Part shown: positions 10,521 through 23,517 of the stretch, piece by piece | Layout: each line of letters opens with the position of its first letter | Position numbering within the stretch: the first letter of the stretch is position 1 | Origin: Linanthus parryae | Lineage: Eukaryota > Streptophyta > Magnoliopsida > Ericales > Polemoniaceae | Reading direction: 5' to 3' | Length of the DNA: 64,000 bases | Assembly (NCBI GenBank): GCA_023055425.1 | Contig: JALGPY010000001.1 | Location: forward strand, 141,261,368-141,325,367 | Translations under genes and position numbers: made by a program | The notes under the pieces: model-generated | Seen by the model: the letters and a program-made list of their open reading frames with translations, nothing else | The model's database searches: none | What the model was told of the DNA's origin: nothing

Positions 10521-10700
10521 TGTCTTCGTGCGAAGACATTTGTCTTCGTGCGAAGACAATTACTTAGCCAAAATTTCAAGTCTGCAGCATTCTCTTCTTA
10601 AAAACACTTGCAGTATCTCAATGAGAAGACCTTCGCACGAAGAGGCAGAAGTCTTCGTACGAAGACTCTTCGTGCGAAGACAACTGTCTTCGTGCGAAGA
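10521..10700 (+). promoter_or_regulatory. Palindrome module in Athila LTR
   Basis: Six near-identical palindromes with arms GTCTTCG / CGAAGAC (or shorter) and centres TG, CA or TA lie at 10521-10538, 10541-10558, 10631-10642, 10651-10666, 10667-10680 and 10685-10700. The 3' LTR has the same set at 31219-31398. A diverged copy of the whole module lies inside the element at 26231-26412. Confidence 0.6.
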
Positions 10701-10774
10701 GGTCGTGGTTCAGCAGCATATTTTTGGGGCTTTTCCGTATTATTTCCAAACTTTGTAATATTATTATGGGAACG

Positions 10775-10781
10775 TATTTAA
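10775..10781 (+). promoter_or_regulatory. TATA-like motif of Athila LTR
   Basis: TATTTAA lies about 75 bp after the last palindrome. It is the best core-promoter candidate in the LTR, and the 3' LTR copy is at 31473-31479. Confidence 0.4.
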
Positions 10782-11687
10782 GACTTTTAGGTCGTCTTTT
10801 TCAGTAGTTTTGGAGGATTAGAGACATCTTTGGAGATCAAGAAGCTTAGGAGAGAGCTTAGGAGCTTTTGGATCATTCGTTTGAATTCTAAACTCTCGTT
10901 TTTCTTGATTTTCATGTTTAAACTCATTATAATCGTTGTTTTGATTATGAATATGAGTAGCTAAACACCTTTTGCTGGGAATTCTCGTTTGGTGTAGCTA
11001 GGGTTTGATCTAAAGTCGATGTTTTGATGATTGTGATGCATGCTTTAGCTTAATCTTTCGTGTTTATTCATTATTATGGATTATTTGCGTTCTTAATCGC
11101 ATTATCTTTGCGAGTAGCTAACGTAGAGATAGAATTAATTAGTTTCACGCGGTAACTCCGTGATAACTAGTCGGTAAATCGAATAATCCACCTAGTCGTA
11201 TCAATGTTTGGTAACTCGGCATCGTTAACTAGGATCGTTAAAGTAGAATCATAATCTTAATGCATACTTAAACCTAAATTAGGCTTGGTAACTCGGTTTA
11301 GTTTAGTTTAAGTATAGTGGATTTGCTTGGTAACTCGGTAAGTTCAACATTGCTTGATTAATAGTGAATAACACGTGGTTGTTTTACGAATCAAAACATA
11401 AATTTAGATCGACCTAGTGAACCTAGAGAATTCCCGGTGCTTTTCCCTTATTGATAAAAACCTTCAAATATTCATTCTTTATTAATCGTGAATTATTTCA
11501 CTTGGTTAATTGAGAATTTTGCGTTTAATTTCTTAGAAGTAGATAAAAACACAACTTGCGACTTGCCCACATAAGGTATAGAATAATAATTAATTTAAAC
11601 AAAGTCCCTTGGGTTCGACAACCCGGATTTCCGGTTTATTACTACACACGACGGCTGTGCACTTGCAGTTGGAACGTGTCAAGTTTT

Positions 11688-11705
11688 TGGCGCCGTTGCC
11701 GGGGA
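11688..11705 (+). other. Primer-binding site, Asp tRNA
   Basis: TGGCGCCGTTGCCGGGGA begins six bases after the 5' LTR. It is complementary to the 3' end of plant Asp tRNA, the primer used by Athila-type elements. The leader between it and the gag ATG (11706-11818) has no other clear feature. Confidence 0.85.
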
Positions 11706-11818
11706 CTTCGGCTAAATTAGTTATAATTCCTAGCCTTAGGGATTTTAATTTATTGTTTATATTCGTTACTCACCTACGTTTTGCGTGTTTCGTGATTTCA
11801 GGTTGATTTACACGGTGC

Positions 11819-14800
11819 ATGACCCGTTCTCGAGACGAGCCTTTGTATCCAACGTTTGAAGACCCGGAATCCTTATTAAAAGCACAGCGTAGAGACAAGA
11901 GGAATTCAAGCTCAGTAGGTATGGATGAAGAAACGAGAGCTGAGTATGAGAGGATCCGCAAAGGTTTGCAGGATGCGGAAGCAGCTAGAGTTGCAGCTGT
12001 AGAGGAGGCTGCACGAAGAGCCGCAGAAGCTGAGGAGGTGAGAGCTCAAATGGCTGAGATGCAGGCGAGGATGGATCGCATGGCCCCCCCAAATCAACAA
12101 CCACGTCATGGTGTGGGGGCACAAGTGGCGAACATCGGTGGGAACAACAATGGTAATAATGGGGAAAACAACAGGCAGAACAATGCTGAGAATGAAGAAC
12201 GCCCGATGGTGGATTATTTCAGGACTACTCCAGCATGTTATCAGCCTACCATTGTTAGGCCGCAGATCAATGCCCAACACTTCGAGTTGCGCCAACATAT
12301 GATCAACATGGTTCGTGATGAGTGCGCATTCAACGGAGCTCCAGGAGATGACCCCAATCACCATCTGCTGGTATTTGAGCAAATCACATCAACCCTGCAC
12401 GATCAGCGAGTTCCAGATGAGACAGTTAAGCTTTTACTATTTCCATTCTCCTTATCTGGAAAAGCCAAGAAGTGGCTTATGGAGCTGCCAGCTGGAAGCA
12501 TAGTGACATGGGCAGATTGTTGCCATGAGTTTCTGAGGAAGTATTTGCCACCATCCAGAGTCGCGCAGCAGATGGCAGAGATTGCAAAGTTCACTCAGGA
12601 TGAAGACAGCTCTTTGGGAGATGCATGGAGAAAGTTCAGCCAAATCCTCCGTAGATGTCCGAATCATGGAGAGCCATGGCACAAGCTCTTCCATTATTTC
12701 TACACTGCATTAGACAAGGAGACAGCTGACCAGTTGGATATGCTAGCTGGAGGTAATTTTATGGGACTTGGAGCACAGCGAGCTCAAGATTTGCTGAACA
12801 ATGCGTCAAAGAGAGAGACTACACGATCTGAAACGCGTAGGTACTCCAAACCGGGGGATTCATCTTTAGTCAACAAGATTGAATCGATGGAACAAAAGTT
12901 GGAATCCATGACTTCAGCATTTCACGGTATGCACCCTCCAACTCAGAAGCCCATGGGTGAATTACTAGCAGATGAAAGCCAGGGATATGATAACAGTGTT
13001 GAAGATGTGAATTTTATGCGACAGCAGCAATGGCCTAACACCTATCATCCCAACAATCGTAATCACCCCAACTTCAGCTATGCCAATCCAAACAGTGGAT
13101 TATATGCACCCGGACAGAGACCCAATGTTCCATATCAAGCGAGGCAAGCTCCACAACAGCAGGCTCCACAAAAAGAAGAGCAAGAGACAAATGCTCTATT
13201 GAGAAAGCTCCTAGCCAATCACGACAGGATGGAGAGTGCGATTGTCTCAATACAAGCAACAATAAAAAGCCATGAGACTCAGATTGGGCAAATCGCCAAT
13301 CAAAATGTCAAGCTTCCACCAGGCATGCTTCCAGCAAATACCATCACTCCTAACGAGCAGCTAAATGCCATCACAACTCGCAGTGGCATCACTACTGAGG
13401 ATCCCCCATATCCTAGCCACGCGCGAGCTGAGGCGACTAAGGCCACTGAGAAAGCTTTGGATGAAGAGATTCCCGTGCCTACCGTGAGTCCCCAATCAAA
13501 GGACACGGTGAGGAAGTCGGATGAGAAACAGAAGCCTAGGGGGGAATACAGTGTGCGAGTGCCATACCCGCAAAGGTTGAAGAGCCAAGAGGATGCCAAG
13601 CATTTCAAGAAGTTTGTGGATATCTTCAGGAAACTGCACATTAATATACCTTTTGCAGAGGCAATATCACAAATGCCTAAATATGCCAAATTTCTCAAGG
13701 ACCTCCTTTCTAATAGGAGGCGCATGGATGACTTTGAAACCGTGACTCTAAATGAGGAGTGTAGCGCCGTTGTGCAAAAAGCGCTACCAAAGAAGATGAA
13801 AGATCCAGGCGGTTTCATCATTCCTGTTACTTTGGGAGACGCATTTCATGGGAGAGCATTATGTGACCTTGGTGCGAGTATTAATTTGATGCCTACATCG
13901 GTTTTTGAGCAACTCGGTGTGGGAGATCCTAAGCCTACCAGGATGTGCTTGCAGATGGCTGATCGCACAATAAAACGGCCCAGGGGTGTTTTAGAGGATG
14001 TACTAGTGAGAGTTGAAGGACTCATCTTCCCAGCGGATTTTGTGATCTTAGACATGGAGGCTGACGAGGATGTTCCTCTTATTTTGGGCCGTCCATTCCT
14101 GGCCACTGGGAGAACTATCATTGATGTGGCCAATGGAGAGCTGACTATGCAGATCAATGATGAGAAGGTGGCCTTCAATGTGTTTGAGGCTATGAAGTTT
14201 CCCGCATACGCGGTGAGCGAGCAGTGCTTTGGGGTGGAGGCATACACACTGGACGAGGAGGACGATATTTTGTTGGAGCAACTATATGAGGAGCTTGCTC
14301 TTTTTGATTCCAGTGAGAAGGAGCAAGCTTTAGATGTTCATTGGCGCCCACCATTACCCCTCTTTAATGAGGGAAGCAGGAAGATTCTTACTCCTTCTCT
14401 TATTACTGCTCCTGTTTTAGAATTAAAACCTTTACCTGTTCATTTGAAATATTTATACTTGGGATCTAATGATACTTTACCTGTGATTGTATCTGCATGT
14501 TTGGACAGGGAACAGGAGGAGCAGCTTCTCGAGGTACTACAGAAGAGGAAAGCAGCTATGGGATGGACAATAGCAGATATTAAGGGGATCAGCCCCACAG
14601 TTTGCCAGCATAAGATCAGGCTTATGGAAGACAAGAAGCCGGTAGTTCAATTTCAGCGTCGCCTCAACCCTCACATGCAGGAAGTGGTGAAGAAAGAGGT
14701 GCTTAAATGGTTGGAAGCAGGTATCATCTATCCGATTTCCGACAGCACGTGGACTAGCCCGGTACAATGTGTTCCCAAGAAGGGAGGTATAACTGTGGTG

Positions 14801-17311
14801 GAAGGGGAAAAAGGTGATCAAATTGCCACACGCACCGTTACTGGGTGGAGAGTTTGCATGGATTACCGCAAACTCAATGATGCCACTTTGAAGGATCATT
14901 TTCCCCTCCCATTCGTGGACCAGATGCTTGATAGGCTAGCTCACCATTCACACTACTGCTTTTTGGATGGATACTCCGGGTATAATCAGATAGCGATTGA
15001 GCCGGCTGACCAGGAGAAGACAACATTTACTTGTCCATATGGGACGTTTGCATTCAGACGCATGCCATTCGGGCTATGCAATGCCCCAGCTACGTTTCAG
15101 AGGTGCATGATGTCTATCTTCTCAGATATGATGGAGCAGAATTTTGAAGTCTTCATGGATGATTTTTCACTTTATGGTGATGGGTTCGAAGATTGCCTCC
15201 AGCAGCTAGCTCGGGTACTGGACAGATGCATTGACACCAACCTAGTGCTTAACTGGGAGAAGTGCCATTTCATGGTGACCGAGGTAATAGTGTTGGGACA
15301 CAAGATCTCCAGTAAAGGTTTAGAGGTAGACCGGGCGAAGATTGAGGTGATTGAGAAGCTTCCTTACCCTACGTCTGTCAAAGGGGTACGGAGTTTCTTG
15401 GGACATGCAGGTTTCTATCGGCGCTTCATTAAGGATTTTTCGAAAATCACAAAGCCTTTATCTGGTTTGCTTGAGAAAGATGCCGTGTTTGATTTCAATG
15501 AAGACTGCAAGACAGCTTTTGATTTGCTCAAGAAGAAGCTGATTAGTTCTCCCATTATAGCCACTCCAGACTGGACTCTACCGTTCGAACTTATGTGTGA
15601 TGCCAGCGATTACGCGGTGGGAGCAGTGCTGGGACAGCGGAAAGACAAGGTAGCTCATGTTATTTACTATGCTAGTCGTACTCTTAACACTGCACAGGTT
15701 AATTATGCCACCACGGAGAAAGAGATGTTGGCTATTATCTTCGCATTGGACAAGTTTCGTCCATATCTTGTGGGTTCCCAGGTGACTATTTTCACAGACC
15801 ATGCAGCCCTCAAATATCTTCTTGCTAAGAAGGATGCGAAGCCTAGATTGATCCGATGGGTGTTACTGATGCAAGAGTTCGATATAGTGATAAAGGACAA
15901 AAAGGGTGTAGAGAATGTTGTTGCAGACCATTTGTCACGACTGGATAACGAAAAACAAGAAGATGTGCCGATTAGAGAAGATTTTCCAGACGAACAACTT
16001 ATGGTAGTGGTAGCAGCTGTGCCTTGGTTTGCGGATTTGGCAAATTTCAAGGCGCTCAAAATTGTCCCGAAAGACATGACGTTCCATCAGAAAAAGAAAT
16101 TTTTCGCAGATGCACGACACTATTTCTGGGATGACCCTTATTTGTTTAGGTTGGGAGCTGACAATGTGTTGAGAAGATGCGTAGCTGAGCCAGACACTTT
16201 GGACATTCTTAGACACTGCCACGAATTGAATTGCGGAGGACACTTTGGCAAAGCGCGTACTGTGGCAAAGGTATTGCAAAGTGGATTTTACTGGCCTACT
16301 TTACATAAAGATGCTCATCTATTCGTGCAGCAATGTGATCGGTGTCAGAGAACCGGCAATATCTCCAGCCGAAACGAGATGCCTCAAAATTTCGTGTTGG
16401 AAGTAGAGCCCTTTGATGTCTGGGGCATCGATTTCATGGGACCATTCCCATCTTCACTTGGCAATCTTTATATACTGTTAGCTGTGGATTATGTGACCAA
16501 GTGGGTGGAGGCAATGGCTTGCCCGAAGAACGATGGAGCTACTGTAGAGAGATTCGTGCGGAAGAGCATTTTTACGCGGTTTGGAACTCCAAGAGCCATA
16601 ATCAGTGATGAAGGATCGCATTTTGTGAATAAAGTCTTTGCCAATGTCTTGAGCAAATATGGGGTAAAGACGCATAAGATATCACTGGCCTATCATCCGC
16701 AGTCGAATGGGCAAGCAGAAGTGTCTAACCGAGAGATAAAAGGGATTCTGGAGAAGACAGTCAACCCGGGACGCAAGGATTGGTCTCTGCATTTAGACGA
16801 TAGCTTATGGGCGTATAGGACTGCTTACAAGACTCCTTTGGGCATGTCTCCCTACCAGTTAGTGTTTGGGAAGTCGTGTCATCTTCCGGTAGAACTTGAG
16901 CACAAGGCATTCTGGGCTTTGAAGAAGATCAATTTGGACGCTAAGCTCTCCGGTGAGCTAAGAAAGCAAGCGCTACTTGAACTTGAAGAATTTCGATTGA
17001 TGGCGTATGAAAGTGCAAAAATCTATAAGGAGAGGACAAAACTGTGGCACGACAGGCACATCATCCCGAGAGACTTCAAGGTAGGACAGAAAGTATTGAT
17101 CTTCAATGCAAGACTAAAGCTGTTTCCAGGGAAATTGAAATCTAGGTGGAGTGGTCCCTACACGATTACTGAAGTTTATCCATGGGGATCTCTTGAGGTA
17201 GAGGATGCAAATGGGAACAGGTTTAAGGTGAATGGCCAGAGAGCGAAACCGTACGTGGACGGGAATTTCATTGGAGTCATTGAATGGCTTCATGCAACTC
17301 CCGCAACTTGA
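11819..17311 (+). CDS. Athila-like gag-pol polyprotein, intact
   Basis: The 1,830-residue frame has no stop. The retrotransposon gag domain covers about residues 183-312, followed by a Gln/Pro-rich linker. I see no zinc knuckle. The protease has CDLGAS at 682-687. RT spans roughly 985-1180 with FMDDF, catalytic Asp 1114 and 1115. RNase H starts near Asp 1261. Integrase has an HHCC zinc site (about 1463-1512), catalytic Asp 1538, Asp 1597 and Glu 1634, and a C-terminal region without a recognisable chromodomain. The order RT-RNase H-integrase is gypsy type. The start ATG lies about 115 bases after the primer site; an in-frame Met at codon 35 is an alternative. From base 15373 on the gene lies inside the first unit of a fourfold tandem repeat. 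Confidence 0.93.
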   Translation: MTRSRDEPLYPTFEDPESLLKAQRRDKRNSSSVGMDEETRAEYERIRKGLQDAEAARVAAVEEAARRAAEAEEVRAQMAEMQARMDRMAPPNQQPRHGVGAQVANIGGNNNGNNGENNRQNNAENEERPMVDYFRTTPACYQPTIVRPQINAQHFELRQHMINMVRDECAFNGAPGDDPNHHLLVFEQITSTLHDQRVPDETVKLLLFPFSLSGKAKKWLMELPAGSIVTWADCCHEFLRKYLPPSRVAQQMAEIAKFTQDEDSSLGDAWRKFSQILRRCPNHGEPWHKLFHYFYTALDKETADQLDMLAGGNFMGLGAQRAQDLLNNASKRETTRSETRRYSKPGDSSLVNKIESMEQKLESMTSAFHGMHPPTQKPMGELLADESQGYDNSVEDVNFMRQQQWPNTYHPNNRNHPNFSYANPNSGLYAPGQRPNVPYQARQAPQQQAPQKEEQETNALLRKLLANHDRMESAIVSIQATIKSHETQIGQIANQNVKLPPGMLPANTITPNEQLNAITTRSGITTEDPPYPSHARAEATKATEKALDEEIPVPTVSPQSKDTVRKSDEKQKPRGEYSVRVPYPQRLKSQEDAKHFKKFVDIFRKLHINIPFAEAISQMPKYAKFLKDLLSNRRRMDDFETVTLNEECSAVVQKALPKKMKDPGGFIIPVTLGDAFHGRALCDLGASINLMPTSVFEQLGVGDPKPTRMCLQMADRTIKRPRGVLEDVLVRVEGLIFPADFVILDMEADEDVPLILGRPFLATGRTIIDVANGELTMQINDEKVAFNVFEAMKFPAYAVSEQCFGVEAYTLDEEDDILLEQLYEELALFDSSEKEQALDVHWRPPLPLFNEGSRKILTPSLITAPVLELKPLPVHLKYLYLGSNDTLPVIVSACLDREQEEQLLEVLQKRKAAMGWTIADIKGISPTVCQHKIRLMEDKKPVVQFQRRLNPHMQEVVKKEVLKWLEAGIIYPISDSTWTSPVQCVPKKGGITVVEGEKGDQIATRTVTGWRVCMDYRKLNDATLKDHFPLPFVDQMLDRLAHHSHYCFLDGYSGYNQIAIEPADQEKTTFTCPYGTFAFRRMPFGLCNAPATFQRCMMSIFSDMMEQNFEVFMDDFSLYGDGFEDCLQQLARVLDRCIDTNLVLNWEKCHFMVTEVIVLGHKISSKGLEVDRAKIEVIEKLPYPTSVKGVRSFLGHAGFYRRFIKDFSKITKPLSGLLEKDAVFDFNEDCKTAFDLLKKKLISSPIIATPDWTLPFELMCDASDYAVGAVLGQRKDKVAHVIYYASRTLNTAQVNYATTEKEMLAIIFALDKFRPYLVGSQVTIFTDHAALKYLLAKKDAKPRLIRWVLLMQEFDIVIKDKKGVENVVADHLSRLDNEKQEDVPIREDFPDEQLMVVVAAVPWFADLANFKALKIVPKDMTFHQKKKFFADARHYFWDDPYLFRLGADNVLRRCVAEPDTLDILRHCHELNCGGHFGKARTVAKVLQSGFYWPTLHKDAHLFVQQCDRCQRTGNISSRNEMPQNFVLEVEPFDVWGIDFMGPFPSSLGNLYILLAVDYVTKWVEAMACPKNDGATVERFVRKSIFTRFGTPRAIISDEGSHFVNKVFANVLSKYGVKTHKISLAYHPQSNGQAEVSNREIKGILEKTVNPGRKDWSLHLDDSLWAYRTAYKTPLGMSPYQLVFGKSCHLPVELEHKAFWALKKINLDAKLSGELRKQALLELEEFRLMAYESAKIYKERTKLWHDRHIIPRDFKVGQKVLIFNARLKLFPGKLKSRWSGPYTITEVYPWGSLEVEDANGNRFKVNGQRAKPYVDGNFIGVIEWLHATPAT

Positions 17312-18087
17312 GAAGTCTCTGAGGTAACTGGGTCGGGCCGTCGACCTTAAATTACAAAGCGCTTGTTGGGAGGCAACCCAACCTATTTATTGCTTTAGGA
17401 TAGATTTTAATACTGTTTTGTAATTTTTATTCGGTTTGACTTTATTGAGAGGTGCGAGAGAGTGGATTTAATGTTTCCAATGAGTATGTGCAGGAATACG
17501 AGGTGAAAGGCCTATTTCGGATCCCCCTTCTTGATGCGCGCGTGCGAAACAGAGTAAAAAGTCCGGATTTGCAGCTAAATACGCGTATCGGGATCCGAAG
17601 TGAAGAAATTGAAGGTAGAAGCCATTTCTGCATCTATTCAACACACGCACCTGGGGAAGATCATGTTCCCGGACTCCCCGTCTTAATTTGCGCAAGAATT
17701 TGATTAGTGAACGGAGAAAGCTAGCACGCCGGCACGGATTACGAGGTGAAATTTTGAAGGACAGACTAAAATGAGAATTGAACAATGCCAACGTGTGGGG
17801 GTGGTCGAGAGCTTTCTGTAGACAGGTGGATCGCGCAAATCGGAGTCCGGATGAGAAAGTTACGCCAAAAAGGATGTTTTAGCAAGTAAAACGAGGCCAA
17901 AAGCATCCGGAAATGCAAAACGTGCCTTGGAACGCGTGAAATTGACAAATAAAATATTCCCCGGATTTTGGGAGTGTTTTAAGGTGAAAAGGGAGTCTCG
18001 AGGTCGAGGAGATCCTTCGGAAAGCAAAGGCACGATCGAAGACGCGAAAAATCGACAAAAAGGATGTTTTTGGCACAATTCAGAATT
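15373..18087 (+). repeat. Tandem unit 1 of 2,715 bp (original pol 3' part and flank)
   Basis: The unit runs from codon about 1186 of gag-pol, through RNase H and integrase, the stop at 17311 and 776 bp of untranslated flank. It differs from units 2-4 at 15471 (T against A) and 17685 (A against G). Its flank holds a GTGTGGGGGTGG motif at 17793-17804. Confidence 0.95.
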
Positions 18088-20026
18088 GTCTGTCAAAGGG
18101 GTACGGAGTTTCTTGGGACATGCAGGTTTCTATCGGCGCTTCATTAAGGATTTTTCGAAAATCACAAAGCCTTTATCTGGTTTGCTAGAGAAAGATGCCG
18201 TGTTTGATTTCAATGAAGACTGCAAGACAGCTTTTGATTTGCTCAAGAAGAAGCTGATTAGTTCTCCCATTATAGCCACTCCAGACTGGACTCTACCGTT
18301 CGAACTTATGTGTGATTCCAGCGATTACGCGGTGGGAGCAGTGCTGGGACAGCGGAAAGACAAGGTAGCTCATGTTATTTACTATGCTAGTCGTACTCTT
18401 AACACTGCACAGGTTAATTATGCCACCACGGAGAAAGAGATGTTGGCTATTATCTTCGCATTGGACAAGTTTCGTCCATATCTTGTGGGTTCCCAGGTGA
18501 CTATTTTCACAGACCATGCAGCCCTCAAATATCTTCTTGCTAAGAAGGATGCGAAGCCTAGATTGATCCGATGGGTGTTACTGATGCAAGAGTTCGATAT
18601 AGTGATAAAGGACAAAAAGGGTGTAGAGAATGTTGTTGCAGACCATTTGTCACGACTGGATAACGAAAAACAAGAAGATGTGCCGATTAGAGAAGATTTT
18701 CCAGACGAACAACTTATGGTAGTGGTAGCAGCTGTGCCTTGGTTTGCGGATTTGGCAAATTTCAAGGCGCTCAAAATTGTCCCGAAAGACATGACGTTCC
18801 ATCAGAAAAAGAAATTTTTCGCAGATGCACGACACTATTTCTGGGATGACCCTTATTTGTTTAGGTTGGGAGCTGACAATGTGTTGAGAAGATGCGTAGC
18901 TGAGCCAGACACTTTGGACATTCTTAGACACTGCCACGAATTGAATTGCGGAGGACACTTTGGCAAAGCGCGTACTGTGGCAAAGGTATTGCAAAGTGGA
19001 TTTTACTGGCCTACTTTACATAAAGATGCTCATCTATTCGTGCAGCAATGTGATCGGTGTCAGAGAACCGGCAATATCTCCAGCCGAAACGAGATGCCTC
19101 AAAATTTCGTGTTGGAAGTAGAGCCCTTTGATGTCTGGGGCATCGATTTCATGGGACCATTCCCATCTTCACTTGGCAATCTTTATATACTGTTAGCTGT
19201 GGATTATGTGACCAAGTGGGTGGAGGCAATGGCTTGCCCGAAGAACGATGGAGCTACTGTAGAGAGATTCGTGCGGAAGAGCATTTTTACGCGGTTTGGA
19301 ACTCCAAGAGCCATAATCAGTGATGAAGGATCGCATTTTGTGAATAAATTCTTTGCCAATGTCTTGAGCAAATATGGGGTAAAGACGCATAAGATATCAC
19401 TGGCCTATCATCCGCAGTCGAATGGGCAAGCAGAAGTGTCTAACCGAGAGATAAAAGGGATTCTGGAGAAGACAGTCAACCCGGGACGCAAGGATTGGTC
19501 TCTGCATTTAGACGATAGCTTATGGGCGTATAGGACTGCTTACAAGACTCCTTTGGGCATGTCTCCCTACCAGTTAGTGTTTGGGAAGTCGTGTCATCTT
19601 CCGGTAGAACTTGAGCACAAGGCATTCTGGGCTTTGAAGAAGATCAATTTGGACGCTAAGCTCTCCGGTGAGCTAAGAAAGCAAGCGCTACTTGAACTTG
19701 AAGAATTTCGATTGATGGCGTATGAAAGTGCAAAAATCTATAAGGAGAGGACAAAACTGTGGCACGACAGGCACATCATCCCGAGAGACTTCAAGGTAGG
19801 ACAGAAAGTATTGATCTTCAATGCAAGACTAAAGCTGTTTCCAGGGAAATTGAAATCTAGGTGGAGTGGTCCCTACACGATTACTGAAGTTTATCCATGG
19901 GGATCTCTTGAGGTAGAGGATGCAAATGGGAACAGGTTTAAGGTGAATGGCCAGAGAGCGAAACCGTACGTGGACGGGAATTTCATTGGAGTCATTGAAT
20001 GGCTTCATGCAACTCCCGCAACTTGA
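17927..20026 (+). pseudogene. Partial pol frame, repeat unit 2 (RNase H and integrase)
   Basis: This open frame of 699 codons arises because the repeat junction at 18088 joins about 54 codons of untranslated flank in frame to pol from the SVKGVR segment. It holds the RT connection, RNase H and the whole integrase with its catalytic triad, but no gag, protease or RT palm. No promoter or primer site precedes it. Translation would need internal initiation, so I treat it as a by-product of the duplication. Confidence 0.85.
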
Positions 20027-20802
20027 GAAGTCTCTGAGGTAACTGGGTCGGGCCGTCGACCTTAAATTACAAAGCGCTTGTTGGGAGGCAACCCAACCTA
20101 TTTATTGCTTTAGGATAGATTTTAATACTGTTTTGTAATTTTTATTCGGTTTGACTTTATTGAGAGGTGCGAGAGAGTGGATTTAATGTTTCCAATGAGT
20201 ATGTGCAGGAATACGAGGTGAAAGGCCTATTTCGGATCCCCCTTCTTGATGCGCGCGTGCGAAACAGAGTAAAAAGTCCGGATTTGCAGCTAAATACGCG
20301 TATCGGGATCCGAAGTGAAGAAATTGAAGGTAGAAGCCATTTCTGCATCTATTCAACACACGCACCTGGGGAAGATCATGTTCCCGGACTCCCCGTCTTG
20401 ATTTGCGCAAGAATTTGATTAGTGAACGGAGAAAGCTAGCACGCCGGCACGGATTACGAGGTGAAATTTTGAAGGACAGACTAAAATGAGAATTGAACAA
20501 TGCCAACGTGTGGGGGTGGTCGAGAGCTTTCTGTAGACAGGTGGATCGCGCAAATCGGAGTCCGGATGAGAAAGTTACGCCAAAAAGGATGTTTTAGCAA
20601 GTAAAACGAGGCCAAAAGCATCCGGAAATGCAAAACGTGCCTTGGAACGCGTGAAATTGACAAATAAAATATTCCCCGGATTTTGGGAGTGTTTTAAGGT
20701 GAAAAGGGAGTCTCGAGGTCGAGGAGATCCTTCGGAAAGCAAAGGCACGATCGAAGACGCGAAAAATCGACAAAAAGGATGTTTTTGGCACAATTCAGAA
20801 TT
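18088..20802 (+). repeat. Tandem unit 2
   Basis: It matches unit 1 with a constant offset of 2,715. Private changes include 18317 (Ala to Ser in RNase H) and 19349 (Val to Phe in integrase). Confidence 0.95.
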
Positions 20803-22741
20803 GTCTGTCAAAGGGGTACGGAGTTTCTTGGGACATGCAGGTTTCTATCGGCGCTTCATTAAGGATTTTTCGAAAATCACAAAGCCTTTATCTGGTTTGC
20901 TAGAGAAAGATGCCGTGTTTGATTTCAATGAAGACTGCAAGACAGCTTTTGATTTGCTCAAGAAGAAGCTGATTAGTTCTCCCATTATAGCCACTCCAGA
21001 CTGGACTCTACCGTTCGAACTTATGTGTGATGCCAGCGATTACGCGGTGGGAGCAGTGCTGGGACAGCGGAAAGACAAGGTAGCTCATGTTATTTACTAT
21101 GCTAGTCGTACTCTTAACACTGCACAGGTTAATTATGCCACCACGGAGAAAGAGATGTTGGCTATTATCTTCGCATTGGACAAGTTTCGTCCATATCTTG
21201 TGGGTTCCCAGGTGACTATTTTCACAGACCATGCAGCCCTCAAATATCTTCTTGCTAAGAAGGATGCGAAGCCTAGATTGATCCGATGGGTGTTACTGAT
21301 GCAAGAGTTCGATATAGTGATAAAGGACAAAAAGGGTGTAGAGAATGTTGTTGCAGACCATTTGTCACGACTGGATAACGAAAAACAAGAAGATGTGCCG
21401 ATTAGAGAAGATTTTCCAGACGAACAACTTATGGTAGTGGTAGCAGTTGTGCCTTGGTTTGCGGATTTGGCAAATTTCAAGGCGCTCAAAATTGTCCCGA
21501 AAGACATGACGTTCCATCAGAAAAAGAAATTTTTCGCAGATGCACGACACTATTTCTGGGATGACCCTTATTTGTTTAGGTTGGGAGCTGACAATGTGTT
21601 GAGAAGATGCGTAGCTGAGCCAGACACTTTGGACATTCTTAGACACTGCCACGAATTGAATTGCGGAGGACACTTTGGCAAAGCGCGTACTGTGGCAAAG
21701 GTATTGCAAAGTGGATTTTACTGGCCTACTTTACATAAAGATGCTCATCTATTCGTGCAGCAATGTGACCGGTGTCAGAGAACCGGCAATATCTCCAGCC
21801 GAAACGAGATGCCTCAAAATTTCGTGTTGGAAGTAGAGCCCTTTGATGTCTGGGGCATCGATTTCATGGGACCATTCCCATCTTCACTTGGCAATCTTTA
21901 TATACTGTTAGCTGTGGATTATGTGACCAAGTGGGTGGAGGCAATGGCTTGCCCGAAGAACGATGGAGCTACTGTAGAGAGATTCGTGCGGAAGAGCATT
22001 TTTACGCGGTTTGGAACTCCAAGAGCCATAATCAGTGATGAAGGATCGCATTTTGTGAATAAAGTCTTTGCCAATGTCTTGAGCAAATATGGGGTAAAGA
22101 CGCATAAGATATCACTGGCCTATCATCCGCAGTCGAATGGGCAAGCAGAAGTGTCTAACCGAGAGATAAAAGGGATTCTGGAGAAGACAGTCAACCCGGG
22201 ACGCAAGGATTGGTCTCTGCATTTAGACGATAGCTTATGGGCGTATAGGACTGCTTACAAGACTCCTTTGGGCATGTCTCCCTACCAGTTAGTGTTTGGG
22301 AAGTCGTGTCATCTTCCGGTAGAACTTGAGCACAAGGCATTCTGGGCTTTGAAGAAGATCAATTTGGACGCTAAGCTCTCCGGTGAGCTAAGAAAGCAAG
22401 CGCTACTTGAACTTGAAGAATTTCGATTGATGGCGTATGAAAGTGCAAAAATCTATAAGGAGAGGACAAAACTGTGGCACGACAGGCACATCATCCCGAG
22501 AGACTTCAAGGTAGGACAGAAAGTATTGATCTTCAATGCAAGACTAAAGCTGTTTCCAGGGAAATTGAAATCTAGGTGGAGTGGTCCCTACACGATTACT
22601 GAAGTTTATCCATGGGGATCTCTTGAGGTAGAGGATGCAAATGGGAACAGGTTTAAGGTGAATGGCCAGAGAGCGAAACCGTACGTGGACGGGAATTTCA
22701 TTGGAGTCATTGAATGGCTTCATGCAACTCCCGCAACTTGA
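20642..22741 (+). pseudogene. Partial pol frame, repeat unit 3
   Basis: The structure matches the frame at 17927-20026, 2,715 bp downstream. It is fully open and contains RNase H and integrase only. Confidence 0.85.
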
Positions 22742-23517
22742 GAAGTCTCTGAGGTAACTGGGTCGGGCCGTCGACCTTAAATTACAAAGCGCTTGTTGGG
22801 AGGCAACCCAACCTATTTATTGCTTTAGGATAGATTTTAATACTGTTTTGTAATTTTTATTCGGTTTGACTTTATTGAGAGGTGCGAGAGAGTGGATTTA
22901 ATGTTTCCAATAAGTATGTGCAGGAATACGAGGTGAAAGGCCTATTTCGGATCCCCCTTCTTGATGCGCGCGTGCGAAACAGAGTAAAAAGTCCGGATTT
23001 GCAGCTAAATACGCGTATCGGGATCCGAAGTGAAGAAATTGAAGGTAGAAGCCATTTCTGCATCTATTCAACACACGCACCTGGGGAAGATCATGTTCCC
23101 GGACTCCCCGTCTTGATTTGCGCAAGAATTTGATTAGTGAACGGAGAAAGCTAGCACGCCGGCACGGATTACGAGGTGAAATTTTGAAGGACAGACTAAA
23201 ATGAGAATTGAACAATGCCAACGTGTGGGGGTGGTCGAGAGCTTTCTGTAGACAGGTGGATCGCGCAAATCGGAGTCCGGATGAGAAAGTTACGCCAAAA
23301 AGGATGTTTTAGCAAGTAAAACGAGGCCAAAAGCATCCGGAAATGCAAAACGTGCCTTGGAACGCGTGAAATTGACAAATAAAATATTCCCCGGATTTTG
23401 GGAGTGTTTTAAGGTGAAAAGGGAGTCTCGAGGTCGAGGAGATCCTTCGGAAAGCAAAGGCACGATCGAAGACGCGAAAAATCGACAAAAAGGATGTTTT
23501 TGGCACAATTCAGAATT
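20803..23517 (+). repeat. Tandem unit 3
   Basis: It has the same offset. Private changes include 21447 (Ala to Val) and a Glu-to-Lys change in the short flank frame near 22912. Confidence 0.95.

Larger units (their letters stand above)
10069..11681 (+). repeat. 5' LTR of the Athila-like element
   Basis: It starts with a terminal hairpin, arms ATAACTCCG/CGGAGTTAT around TTTT (10071-10092). A cluster of GTCAA motifs (10349-10505), six palindromes (10521-10700) and a TATA-like TATTTAA (10775-10781) follow. Further on, GGTAACTCGG-type repeats occur at about 11150-11340. The small open frames within it are identical in both LTRs and look like chance frames. Confidence 0.93.

Noticed and set aside
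10521..10700. CRISPR-like array
   Set aside because: Repeats are palindromic and irregularly spaced, there are no unique spacers of constant length, and the genome is a plant.
10257..10758. Small frames within the Athila LTR as peptides
   Set aside because: They are produced by low-complexity GTCAA repeats and palindromes and are identical in both LTRs because the LTRs are young.
11819..17311. Exogenous gypsy-type virus
   Set aside because: The element lies between LTRs with a target duplication in nested plant DNA and has no recognisable envelope protein.
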